NCBI GenBank assembly: GCA_018907035.1
Contig: JACCIC010000035.1
Coordinates: 1,116,001-1,180,000, forward strand
Direction: 5' to 3'
DNA length: 64,000 bases
Source of the DNA: Sycobia sp. Sy_11
Taxonomy: Eukaryota > Arthropoda > Insecta > Hymenoptera > Epichrysomallidae
The position numbers and the translations under genes are program-made. Under the pieces are notes generated by a model. It did not search any database, was not told the origin of the DNA, and saw only the letters and a program-made list of their open reading frames with translations. This document shows, one piece after another, positions 1-9,239 of this stretch; positions within the stretch are counted from its first letter, which is position 1; the number at the start of each line of letters is the position of its first letter.

Positions 1-380
1 ATCAAGACATTCTAGGCCTTACAATTAAATTTTTTTTGTAAAATAGATGAGAATAACGTTTTTTAACAATATTTACTTTTAATGAAGAAAGCAAGCGGCA
101 AAGAATAAATCCTCGTCAAAAAGGCAGTAGTCAATCGAAGAACTGAAGCTATTGTAAAAAAACATATTTTTAAATTTAGGATATGAATTGTAATTAATGT
201 GAACTTTCGAAAATTTGCAATTTCGATAAAAACGAGAAAATGCATTAGTATAATATTTTTCATTTATTAAAAGCAGCAGAAGAGGGGGGGAGGCGGTGGG
301 CGAGGAAAGGGACAAGAACGGTAGCGCTAAAAAGAAAAAGAACAAGACGAGAGAAGAAGGCGAGCGACACAGAGGAAACT
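1..380. other. AT-rich flank with a purine-rich patch
   Basis: Positions 1-265 are AT-rich and hold no frame I can support. From about 265 to 375 the plus strand is strongly purine-rich (A/G runs including a G7), giving way at about 440 to pyrimidine-rich sequence. No gene signal seen. Confidence 0.6.
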
Positions 381-830
381 TGTTATGCTTTGAGAGATAT
401 GGCGGAGGCCTGCGGAATACATAATTTTGTAAAGACAAAAATGTTGCGGTTGCGCCTCTCTCGGTGGACTAGCATTTTTCCTTGTTTCACAAAATGTTCA
501 ACTCGCTGGCTTCCTCCATCCCCCGCCCCCCCAAACCCCTCTCTCCGCGACCCCGCCAACCTGGCCGTGTGCACCCCAGCTCTCTTTTCTCTTTTATAAC
601 TCTCTAAGCTGCGTTCACTCGAATTCCCGCGCTTCGTCCGCCCTCCCCCCATCCCTCCCTCGCCCAGGTAATGCGCCGCGGAATGAGAAACGTTTTGTGA
701 AAAGTGTATCCGCATCTTCGCGTTCTGGCCGTCGAGCGAGACAAGCCACGCGCCCGCGAGTTCCCGACTCGCGCGCCCCTGTGTAGCGGACTATCGTTGA
801 GCCATAGGTGATCGTTTCCCACACTGCATC
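380..830. other. GC- and pyrimidine-rich non-coding block
   Basis: C-rich plus strand with C-runs near 519-540 and a CpG-rich second half. Overlapping open frames on both strands have skewed Pro/Arg/Ser composition and no recognisable domain. A single Su(H)-like word (TGTGGGAAA on the minus strand, near 815-823) is present but isolated. Confidence 0.55.
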
Positions 831-2080
831 TACTATATTCTACGATAGACTAGGTGTTAAACATAAGACTTACTTTTATTCTATATCTCAGAATTCATCG
901 AAATATTCTGTATGAAAATCTTGAAATTGATTGAACATCTTTAAAAACTAATACTTAAATTGCATATCACAGTGTTCGAATGGTAATTAAAGGGACGGTT
1001 AATTTAACGAATGAAATCACCGATGTCTATTCTAAGGAGAATTGGAACGATGATCTTTGCATGTATTAATGAAGAACGAAGGAGAGAAAGCAGAAGGAGC
1101 GAGGGTGGGAAAAAAGTCTTGACGATCGAGCTTCAGCGAACTTTGGAATTGTCGACCGTTCTATATTTCGATATATTCAAATTTTCGGCCAACGAGCAGC
1201 GATTAAAGCTCCATCCTGTCGTTCCGTGTAATCGATTGATCTCGAGCTGCCCACTACCCTCCTATTTCTCGTGCAGGGATCGTCGCACGAAGGGCGCGAG
1301 CCTCGAATCGAAGATACGACGAGGGACGCCGCGCGCGCGCGCGCGTACAGCGATTCGTTACACCTTGACCTGGATTATCTCGAGGCAGCATCCGGCGTGA
1401 CAGCGACGTGGGGGAAACGTCCTTGGTAAGCGCGGGGAACAATTAGGAAATGCGCACATCGTGAGGCAAGATAAGGCGGTAGTTCGAGGCAGGCCAGTGC
1501 CTCGAGCCAAAGCCGATGGGGCGGTGCTTACGGGACAAAGACGACATTTTTTTTTTCTCCTCCAAATCCGTCACTCGGGCTCCGGGGCCTGCGTTACGTA
1601 TTTTATTTTTCTTCTATCGAGGCAGCTCATCTACCCGGCGCGCGATTTGCATCGCGTGCTTCTCCCGCCCCCTCCCCCCGTACGTTTTTTTCCCTCGCCG
1701 AACTCGTCGGGCGTTCGTCGAGCATTCGCCCCGCTGCGAGCAATAGCCACGCATTGCAACGGTCGCAGTACATGCGCCGTGTACGAAATCGATCGTCGCG
1801 CAAATTGCCTTGGCCGAACATCTGGCCTGCTCGAATTCGAATATCGGTCGGATCGCGCTCGGGCGAGCCGAAGGACGGCCGTCGTCGGCGCGAAGCGCGC
1901 GTGCCCGACCGGATCGGCGTTCGATAAAACAATGCGCGCGGCCCCTCGCGGGTAGCGCAGGCCGGCTTATACACTCGCGGATCAATAAAGGCAGTCGAGG
2001 ATTAGAGAGTGCTTTTGCACTCGAATTCTGCACGAGCGCCAACCAGACTCGGGTCGATTCATTACGATGGTTCGTGTGAG
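830..2080. other. CpG-rich non-coding block after a short AT-rich spacer
   Basis: Positions 830-1000 are AT-rich; 1010-2080 are CpG-rich with a GC dinucleotide run at 1331-1345. Frames of 115-164 codons overlap one another on both strands in the 1460-2040 interval. They are Arg/Ala-rich and unrecognised, as expected when stop codons are rare in CpG-rich DNA. I see no gene. Confidence 0.55.
1331..1345. repeat. (GC)n tract
   Basis: About 15 bp of uninterrupted alternating G and C, the kind of sequence known to favour left-handed Z-DNA under supercoiling. Confidence 0.85.
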
Positions 2081-2566
2081 TGCGTCAAGATTTAGTAGAC
2101 ACGATATATAAATATATACAGTAACTTTATTCTGATATTAACGAAATCTTAATGATTACGAGAGTAATTTTTATTTGATTCTCAACAATTGCATGCGTCA
2201 ATTTAGTTTTACGTTATATATAGTCCTTTCATTTCGCGAAATTCGTTAAAAACAAATAATAAGAGAAACTACATGAAATTCTAAATTTTTCCATGTTTTG
2301 GTAAAATTTGGTAAAATGGTAAAAAAATTTAATAGGCTCCTCAAATTAATGAAAGAAAAAATAAAATTTGACAAGCATTGATTGCAATCCTGCTACAAAA
2401 TTACAATATCATTAAAAATTAGTAGACTGTTGATAAGTCTTGTTCAATTTACATCCGAAAAAAACTAAAACTCAAACTGATTTCCAAATTCTATGACGTA
2501 TTTATTTCTAATGAAGAGTCGAAGTACTAGAATAAATTATAAAAACATAGTTTTAAAGATCTTTAG

Positions 2567-2630
<64 letters not shown>

Positions 2631-3230
2631 GAGATTTTTATAAATTTCATCGAAATAGAATAAATTAGGCAATAATATGAAATTCAATCTCATATTTCGA
2701 CATAGAATGCATTCCACAGTATTGAAAATTGAACGATCGAGTGCCAATAAATCTGCAGATATGCTCAAATTGTCTGAAACTCTATGCCTGAAATGAAAAA
2801 AGGAATTTCGCATCTTTGAGAACTGCAATTCGAACGACCCGTTGAAAGAGGCTATTTTACATGATTATTCAAGCTTACTTGGTGCAACTTAATATTTTCG
2901 TCGATAGGCAGAGACGGGAATCTTCGAAACTGCGATTTACTAAGAATCTAAAATCCTTCGCATAACTTCCATACTGCGTTCTTTTATATATACGGTCAAA
3001 ATATATTCAATGCTATATTTATAGTTATTTATCGAAGACTAATAAATTCCGAATGCTGTTCTCAAAACAGCTATACGAGGCTGTTATTTTTTATATTTAT
3101 TTTATACTATTATGTAAAAAATAGCATGTAAAAATAACTATTATTGTATATTATAATGAGAGAGAAAAAGGAATATTACTTATACAGCTAATTTAAATAA
3201 GAAAGTACTTAAAGAATTAATCAAAGTGTT
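2081..3230. other. AT-rich non-coding stretch
   Basis: Contains one long (AT)n array and otherwise unstructured AT-rich sequence with frequent stops in all frames. A word of the form ATGTAAAAA occurs twice near 3112-3135. Confidence 0.65.
2570..2626. repeat. (AT)n microsatellite, about 57 bp
   Basis: Uninterrupted AT dinucleotide array, self-complementary and able to extrude a cruciform. It is the longest of seven (TA)n arrays over 40 bp in the window. Confidence 0.95.
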
Positions 3231-3700
3231 TTGAATCGAAAAGTCTGTTTCGGTCGAAAATTTAGTTTCGACATATATAGAATTATCATTAATACTGATG
3301 TAAAGCTCGAACGAGTGAAAAAACAAGGATACATGGTCGAATTATAGATATGGGATCGACGCGATCCAGAGGAGATAAAAGTCCAAATAGAGCCATCCGG
3401 GATGGTAGTCGAAACGTAATGGACCGGCAAAGTCCCGCTCTTAAATCGGTCGGCCGATACCGATCTTCTTTCTATCGACAAGCTTATGAGCCGGCCGGCC
3501 AGTCGCGGCATTAACCGAATCCTGGAAACCATTCGATGAATTTATGAGGGTCGTTGCGCGACGAGGTAACACTGAAACGTGCGTTTACTGTCGAATTCGA
3601 AGCCGGCCGGCTAATTAAACGAATTCTCACACAAGCACCGTGTAAGATTAGAACCAGAGATCTCCTTGGGACAGTGTCGCAGGTTTCCTTGCTTATTTTT
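3230..3700. other. Palindrome-rich patch, possible old repeat element
   Basis: A moderately GC-rich island in AT-rich DNA with a cluster of short inverted repeats: GGATCG-acg-CGATCC near 3354-3368, GCCGGCCGGC at 3490-3499, TCGAATTCGA at 3591-3600 and AGCCGGCCGGCT at 3601-3612. A module of AGCCGGCCGGC followed by ATTAAMCGAATYC occurs twice in direct orientation (3489-3522 and 3601-3626). The minus strand holds a weak pol III B-box-like word (GGTTCTAATCT, 3645-3655). It may be a degraded SINE or other dispersed repeat; no coding function is visible. Confidence 0.4.
3489..3626 (+). repeat. Two direct copies of a palindromic module
   Basis: Copy 1 has AGCCGGCCGGC at 3489-3499 and ATTAACCGAATCC at 3510-3522. 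Copy 2 has AGCCGGCCGGC at 3601-3611 and ATTAAACGAATTC at 3614-3626. The first word is identical and the second matches at 11 of 13 positions, with different spacers. In copy 2, GAATTCG (3593-3599) and CGAATTC (3620-3626) form an outer 7-bp inverted repeat around the inner palindrome. Confidence 0.6.
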
Positions 3701-4540
3701 AAATTATTTTTTTGTTTGTTTGTTTGTTTTTTTTTCATCGAAGTGCGAATTTATTTCTCCATAAAATTGAAAACTGATATGGATCCTTTTGTTTTCGGTT
3801 CGAAATATAATTTGGATTATTTAATTTCGTTCCATTTGTCACTTGTAAAGTAGTCTGTGAAATCGCCTTCTAGTAACTGCATTATTTACCATAAGACTTT
3901 CGATCTTGTGATCGAGTACAATGCTACAATGCAATTTTATTAATTTGTTCGTAATCAACTGATATAAGATCGAATATAAAACTTAAACGAGCTCGTTAAA
4001 CGTAATTGTGATTAAAAATTGATAAAACTTGGTTTTTGAGGACCTCCATTATTTTGGTCTTATTACATCGTTTTATAAATTATAGAAATTTCTCAAACTA
4101 ATAACAATGTAATGTAGAAAAGAGCTAATTGCCAGTTGACGAAGCAAGTAGATGGATTTGGTCTCGAATGTTGTTTCGCGAGTGTGCTTTCACGAATAAA
4201 GCCAATGGAATGAAGGGCATCAAAAATCGTAAGACGTGCGTTAAAGCATTAATAATTAATTTTTCCCATGCCCCCATCGAAACGAAATGGTCAATTTATT
4301 CGCGAAATGCGGGCGCAAGGATGGCGCGTTGCGGGGCCGTTTTGAGGAAAGAGATGCGCATCGCTTCTGCGACTAGAGAGAGGCGGAGAACAAAAAAAAA
4401 CCGAAGCGGGCTGTGGCGTGTCAAAGAGCCGGGGAGAAGCGCTTCTTACCGAAGCATAACGAGCCGCGTTATCGAGATAAAAACTCGTTATTACTAATAA
4501 AGAAGCTCGTAAAACGAGGCAGGATAGTCCGAATTCGGGA
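3700..4540. other. AT-rich sequence grading into mixed composition
   Basis: T-rich run at about 3705-3738, AT-rich to 4130, then roughly balanced composition. The frame at 4129-4497 is Arg/Lys-rich and unrecognised. No gene signal seen. Confidence 0.55.
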
Positions 4541-4577
4541 GAGGACGACGGCCGGGGCGCGGAGTCGGTCAGTTTCG

Positions 4578-4601
4578 GCGCGGCGGCGCGGCGGCGCGGC
4601 G
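4578..4601 (+). repeat. Tandem 8-mer, three perfect copies
   Basis: GCGCGGCG repeated three times without mismatch, 5 bp downstream of the TCAGTT initiator-like motif. Confidence 0.9.
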
Positions 4602-4750
4602 GTTCCCGGTGGAACTCTTTCAGCGCGCGCGGAGTGAGACGGATGCGGCGAGGGGAAGGATCGCGCGAGTCGCTCGGAAGGGGCCATCAACGATTATAAT
4701 AAAATGTCCCGTATTGCAAACGAAGAAACAAAGATAAGCCGGGATAATAA

Positions 4751-4775
4751 GGGCCGGGGGGGGAGGAGGGTGGGG
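4751..4775 (+). other. G-quadruplex candidate
   Basis: Runs G3, G8, G3 and G4 separated by loops of 1-4 bases fit the canonical four-run pattern on the plus strand. Confidence 0.7.
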
Positions 4776-4829
4776 TCGGCAGGGAGAGGGAGCGCGCGGG
4801 CGAGACTGCCGGAGAGACTGCGAAATAAA

Positions 4830-4854
4830 GGGGGAGGGGCGGGAGGGGGGGGGG
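4830..4854 (+). other. G-quadruplex candidate
   Basis: G5-A-G4-C-G3-A-G10 on the plus strand, with single-base loops, a pattern expected to be very stable. Confidence 0.8.
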
Positions 4855-5012
4855 AGGAGCGGTCAGAACGCATCGCACGCATGCACGCACACGCGGGCGC
4901 GCGCGAGCCCCGGGATAATTTTAATTTAAACAAATGGCCAGGAGGGCGGCATCTTTGTCCGCGTCTCGTATTATTTATGCTCGCGCTGAAGGGGCACCGC
5001 ACGCCGCACGCG

Positions 5013-5035
5013 CGCCGCCGCCGCCGCCGTCGCCG
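5013..5035 (+). repeat. (GCC)n triplet array
   Basis: Short GCC array with one GTC interruption. It would read as poly-Pro in the 4934-5392 frame. Confidence 0.8.
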
Positions 5036-5290
5036 CTACAGCGCCGCGAGCTGCGTCATCGCCGCGCTCTCGCGACCGCCGGTGAATGCCGCTCGCTGCA
5101 CCTCCGTCGACGTGTCCTAGGCCGCGCCGGGCACCCCGGTCCCCCACGTACGCGTACGCGCGCCCGACGCTCGCTCCCCTTGCGCGCACTTTTTCGCAAA
5201 CTCCCGCCCTGCTCGACCTCTTATCTCTCTCGGTTTCGCTGGGACTCGCCTCCGCGAGCGCGCTCGCACGCTTCTTTCTCTTCTACTATG

Positions 5291-5338
5291 TTTTCTTCTT
5301 CGTCGTCTTCTTCTTCTTCTTCTTCTTCTTCTTCTTCT
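5291..5338 (+). repeat. (TTC)n triplet array
   Basis: About 48 bp of TTC units with two GTC variants, homopurine/homopyrimidine. Read as TCT/TCG in the 4934-5392 frame it gives 15 serines. Confidence 0.9.
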
Positions 5339-5767
5339 GGCACTCCCGACCGTGCGCGGGCCCGGCTCCGATGTCGTCCGGATTTATGGTAACGTTATTT
5401 TTCGAGAAAAATACACGTACAAGGGGCGATCGTCGTTAACGTTTTATTATTCTACGGCCTTCGATCCCGATGGCTGACGATCGTAACGCATCTGTGTCAC
5501 GTCGTTAACTTAATTAGGACTGACATTAAATTCCCGATGAGCTGAGGATTTTTCTTTTATTTTACTTTCGTTCCTGTTATACCGGGCCCAACGAGTCGGC
5601 GAGCGATCGGCCAACGACACTCTCGCCAGGCGGTTGTACGGAAATCGATGGTAAAATTCGGATTTCGCTGCATTGGGTAACTCATTTTTGCGTTACAAAG
5701 TCGCGCATAAATACGGTTTTGCGCGACTAGGGAAGTCGTCTCAATCAGCGATCAAATATTAGTATTA

Positions 5768-5797
5768 TATACATATATATATATACATATATACATG
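5768..5797 (+). repeat. Imperfect (TA)n repeat
   Basis: TA units interrupted by CA, about 30 bp. Confidence 0.8.
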
Positions 5798-6235
5798 TAT
5801 GCATACGCGTAGCTCGACGCGGGCATTCGGTTATGATCAAGAGGCGCAAAAGAGCTGCGGCGGAAAAGCAATTCCAGCGCGAAGAATTCGGCAGTAAACG
5901 TCAAATCCAGAGCCGCGGGCGGGATGCCGGGGCAAGGGGAGGGGGCCTCGGCGGTGGTCATCGCACTATTCATCGCGCGCCGCGCACAATTTACTGCGAA
6001 ATAATGAAGGACTTTCGCGGCGATCTTTGCCGGGACTCTCTCGGCTCTTCCCCGGGGACGGGTCTCCGCGGCGGTATATATAGCGCGATTGACATTCCAG
6101 CTGGGTTATTGGTACGCTGCGTCGAATTCCGCGCCGCGTTCCCTCTGACTCATATTGCGCTTCGTCCACGCACTAATTTTTCAATTTATTCCTTCAATTA
6201 TGTGGACGTAAAACGAGTCGCGATACTGGCCTCTC

Positions 6236-6261
6236 GCTCTCACTCTCTCTCTCTCTCTCTC
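6236..6261 (+). repeat. (CT)n microsatellite
   Basis: About 26 bp of CT units followed by nearly 100 bp of pyrimidine-rich sequence on the same strand. Confidence 0.9.
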
Positions 6262-6459
6262 CCTCGCTCACTTTTGCGCTCGCCCTCCCCTTCCTCCATC
6301 GCGTCTCCTTCCTCCCCTCTCTCGGTCCTTCCTCTCTTTCTCTTTCTCGCTCTGCGAAATTCATAAAGTGCACGAGTTCCTCGTTCCGTCGCCAACAATC
6401 GCTGATATTCATGAGACGCCTCTTCAAATAAAACACGTACCGCTTATTATTTTAATGAG

Positions 6460-6900
6460 CAATATCAGCAAGGACATGGCTCTACTAAATTTTTTTTCAA
6501 TCCAACGTGAAATAATTTTCTATTCTTCCTTTTGTATTTATACCTTTTTTGAATTTTTCAATTACGTACTGATTTGAAAAGATTTATTGATATTTGGTAA
6601 GGCATTTTTTTTAAAACATTGTCAGAATAAAATATTTGTAAATATTTCGATGAATAAATACTTGTATTTTACCTCAATAACATTAGCGTTCAATTGGTAG
6701 AATTTCAATGTTGCTCGTACTGGAAACGATCGCTAAAACCTTAAACTATTTATTTACACACAAATTCTACCGTTATATAAAAACATTTCGATGATTTGTA
6801 GAGCGAAAAGACCGGTAATTTTGTGAATTAAAATTAAATCATGTTTTGCGACGACGTGACGACACATAAGCGCAAACAAACAAAGTTACAATCCGCCCAG
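6460..6900. other. AT-rich spacer
   Basis: AT-rich sequence with T-runs and frequent stops. Nothing recognisable. Confidence 0.65.
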
Positions 6901-7384
6901 CATACAAAATATTTATTATGGAGTTTCGAATAGGAAACGTAAAATTAGGTATGTCCTTTTCAATGTCCAAGCAAATGGCTCCTTGGAAAAAAAGGTCAGG
7001 CAGAGAGATCCAAAAAGGAAAGACTAACATCGCCCTTGTGTTGACTGGGTTTTTTAAAGAGAATACGGGGAAGGGGGAGAGAATGAGCGGCAAAAAGAAG
7101 CAGAAGGGCGAGAAGAAAGTAAAAGGGTTTTGCTTTTGGGCGACGCGACGCGACATGGCATCGTCTGCAGGCGTTGGCGTTATTGCACTACTCTCCCTCT
7201 CACTCTTCCTCGGAGGGCGCAACTCCCACACTACGGAGGAAGGGAGAGGGAGATAGCGAGACTGCATATCGCCTGGCGCGAGTTCCTGCACGCGCGCACC
7301 CGCTCTCACACTTATATATGTGTATGTTCTTTTGCCAGTGGGAGTGCATATACGGCCGTGTTATGCTGGACACAATGGCTCGAA

Positions 7385-7386
<2 letters not shown>

Positions 7387-7422
<36 letters not shown>
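7387..7422 (+). repeat. (CT)n microsatellite, left arm of a fold-back pair
   Basis: About 36 bp of perfect CT units. It is complementary to the (GA)n tract that begins at about 7459. Confidence 0.95.
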
Positions 7423-7424
<2 letters not shown>

Positions 7425-7458
7425 CCCTCTTCGACTCTCCCATTTACCGTCTTGGTCA

Positions 7459-7488
7459 GAGAGAGAGAGAGAGAAAGAGAGAAAGCCA

Positions 7489-7531
<43 letters not shown>
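7459..7531 (+). repeat. (GA)n microsatellite, right arm of a fold-back pair
   Basis: GA units with a few interruptions, the 3' half (about 7493-7531) being almost perfect. With the upstream (CT)n it forms an inverted repeat with a 36-bp spacer. Confidence 0.95.
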
Positions 7532-7534
<3 letters not shown>

Positions 7535-7756
7535 AGGCCCAGTATAATGTTTTATGGCCACGATCAGCCGTAGAAGTATGAAGTGTCGATAGAGCGCGGC
7601 AGAAGCGAAGCGGCAAAGATCAAAGGCCCATAGAGACCTCGTGGTAGCTCGAGACACACAACAGCCCTTTCTTTCTTTTTCTCCTTTTCTCTCTCCTCCT
7701 CGCTGGCTCTTTCGCTCTCTCGCCTCCATCGCTCCTCCCGCCACCCCCCTTTATCA

Positions 7757-7774
7757 CTCTCTCTCTCTCTCTCT
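7757..7774 (+). repeat. (CT)n microsatellite
   Basis: Eighteen bp of CT units inside a pyrimidine-rich stretch. Confidence 0.9.
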
Positions 7775-7929
7775 CGCTCCCAGGACCTTCCTTCGCGCGC
7801 GCCCGCTCCCTTTCCCGCTTGCACAAATGCTTCATTCTGGCTTTTCAGCGAATCTTTCCTCGCTCAAACTCATTCTCGCTTCTTTTGCCTCGCTCTCGCG
7901 CCTGCCTATTATTTCAGCGACTTTGTAGC

Positions 7930-8640
7930 GACCTTCCTATTTCATTATTTTTGCAATATTGACACGCTAAGCTATTTGGGTAAACATTATATTCCTTTAA
8001 TAATCCTTTTTTCTCCGTTAATTAATGAAGCCACAATGTCTTCGTAAAATTTAAATTATTGTTTACTTTTTAACTCTCTTTTTATGCCCGAATCAAATTT
8101 ATACTACTTCTCTGAATATTTAAATGCTTAATTAAAATATATATTTTTAAAAGAAAGTTTTAATTTAAGAAAATAACAGCATAAGGTATATTATCACACG
8201 CTCTTGAAATTCTTTTAATCATTTAAAATTATATTAAATAAATAAATAGATAAATAAACACACATATATATGTATTATAGTAGAATTATTAGAGATGAGC
8301 AACAGTGATTGAAATTAGTTTATTAATCATAAATGAAAATGTTTTTTTTCTTTAATTTTTTCTATTATATTTTGAAGTGAACTGATTCTAATAAATCGAA
8401 GAAATTCTTTGATCGATGCTGCCGCGTAGGAATATTTATCTACGCGATATAACTTGTTTTTTACGGATATTACTTATAATTATTCGTCGTATATCAATAG
8501 TTTGAATCGAGCAATGGGGAGGGGAGTTCGAGTAATAAATAGAGTTTCCGGTAAATGAGATGATATTAGGTAAAAATTTCAGTAGATTAGTGTCAGGCTC
8601 CGTGTGAATACCTAAACAATTTGTAAAGTGATTCAGGGAG
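7930..8640. other. AT-rich spacer
   Basis: AT-rich, with an (AATA)n-like tract at 8235-8259. No supported gene. Confidence 0.65.
8235..8259 (+). repeat. (AATA)n tract
   Basis: Tetranucleotide array of AATA with one GATA variant. Confidence 0.75.
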
Positions 8641-8694
8641 AGTGGGCTGGGCGTTACTCGGTCAGATGTCGGGGAATGAATCGTACGCGCGAAG

Positions 8695-8702
<8 letters not shown>

Positions 8703-8737
<35 letters not shown>
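8703..8737 (+). repeat. (GA)n microsatellite
   Basis: About 35 bp of perfect GA units. Confidence 0.95.
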
Positions 8738-8740
<3 letters not shown>

Positions 8741-8856
8741 AGAGAGGTGAGGAGAGTCTCCAGAGACTGCCTGGAACGCGATTCACCGATGATCGAATTA
8801 ATTTTTCTGCTCCGCACGCTATTGGACCTACCAGAGGACGCGCTTGAAGTAGAGAG

Positions 8857-8879
8857 CGAGAGAGAGAGAGAGAGAGAGA
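8857..8879 (+). repeat. (GA)n microsatellite
   Basis: About 23 bp of GA units. Confidence 0.9.
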
Positions 8880-9239
8880 CTAGGTCGGGAGCATCGGGTC
8901 GCTATTAATTAACCTGATAGACCATAAATAAAACACGGACCTCTGTTCCCTCTCTCCCTCTACCCCTCTCTCCACCGGTTCCTTCACACGCTTCCCGCGC
9001 TTCTGGCTCTCTGGAGACGAATATAAATAAATAAAAGTCCCGACCTATGGCTCGTTTGATGCGTTATGTTAATTGGGGCGTTGTCTCCTGGCACGCACCT
9101 ATTTCCATTAGTACCCCGCTCCTCTTCTATCGAAACGATATTTACCTTTCCTTTTTACCGTACTTCTTTTTTTTTTCTCTGCACTTTAAAGGCCTTCTCG
9201 TTACCTTAAGCGAAAGTCGCCATTCCGAAATCTATAAAA

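Larger units (their letters stand above)
4540..5440. other. Dense CpG-rich block, possible promoter or first exon
   Basis: Very GC- and CpG-rich, starting abruptly near 4540. It holds a tandem 8-mer at 4578-4601, two G-quadruplex candidates, a GCC array and a 48-bp TTC array. TCAGTT at 4569-4574 matches the arthropod initiator TCAKTY. Two overlapping ATG frames follow: 138 codons at 4704-5120 and 152 codons at 4934-5392, the latter ending in a 15-residue poly-Ser run. Both peptides are Arg/Gly/Pro/Ser-rich with no known domain, so random open frames in CpG-rich DNA remain the simpler explanation. Confidence 0.4.
5440..6460. other. Mixed to CpG-rich non-coding DNA
   Basis: Holds an imperfect TA-rich repeat (5768-5797), a TATATATA word at 6074-6081 in CpG-rich surroundings, a (CT)n array, and a pyrimidine-rich run to about 6356. 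I see no initiator about 31 bp downstream of the TATA word, so I do not call a promoter. Confidence 0.55.
6900..7930. other. Microsatellite-dominated block
   Basis: Purine-rich from 6970 to 7120, then a (CT)n and (GA)n pair at 7387-7531, then pyrimidine-rich from 7660 to 7900. Frames of 127-156 codons here encode Leu-Ser and Arg-Glu dipeptide repeats and are artefacts of the microsatellites. ATGGC (the Pho core complement) occurs near 7155, 7376 and 7553 beside the GAGA-type tracts. Confidence 0.6.

Noticed and set aside
5082..5100. miR-124-like 3' end (CGGTGAATGCC)
   Set aside because: The seed half is absent and there is no hairpin.
6060..6110. TATA promoter at TATATATA (6074-6081)
   Set aside because: No initiator about 31 bp downstream; TA-rich words are common here.
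7181..7190. miR-92-like seed (TATTGCACT)
   Set aside because: Mature sequence diverges after the seed; no hairpin.
7130..7744. Several frames of 127-147 codons
   Set aside because: All read the CT and GA arrays as Leu-Ser or Arg-Glu dipeptides.
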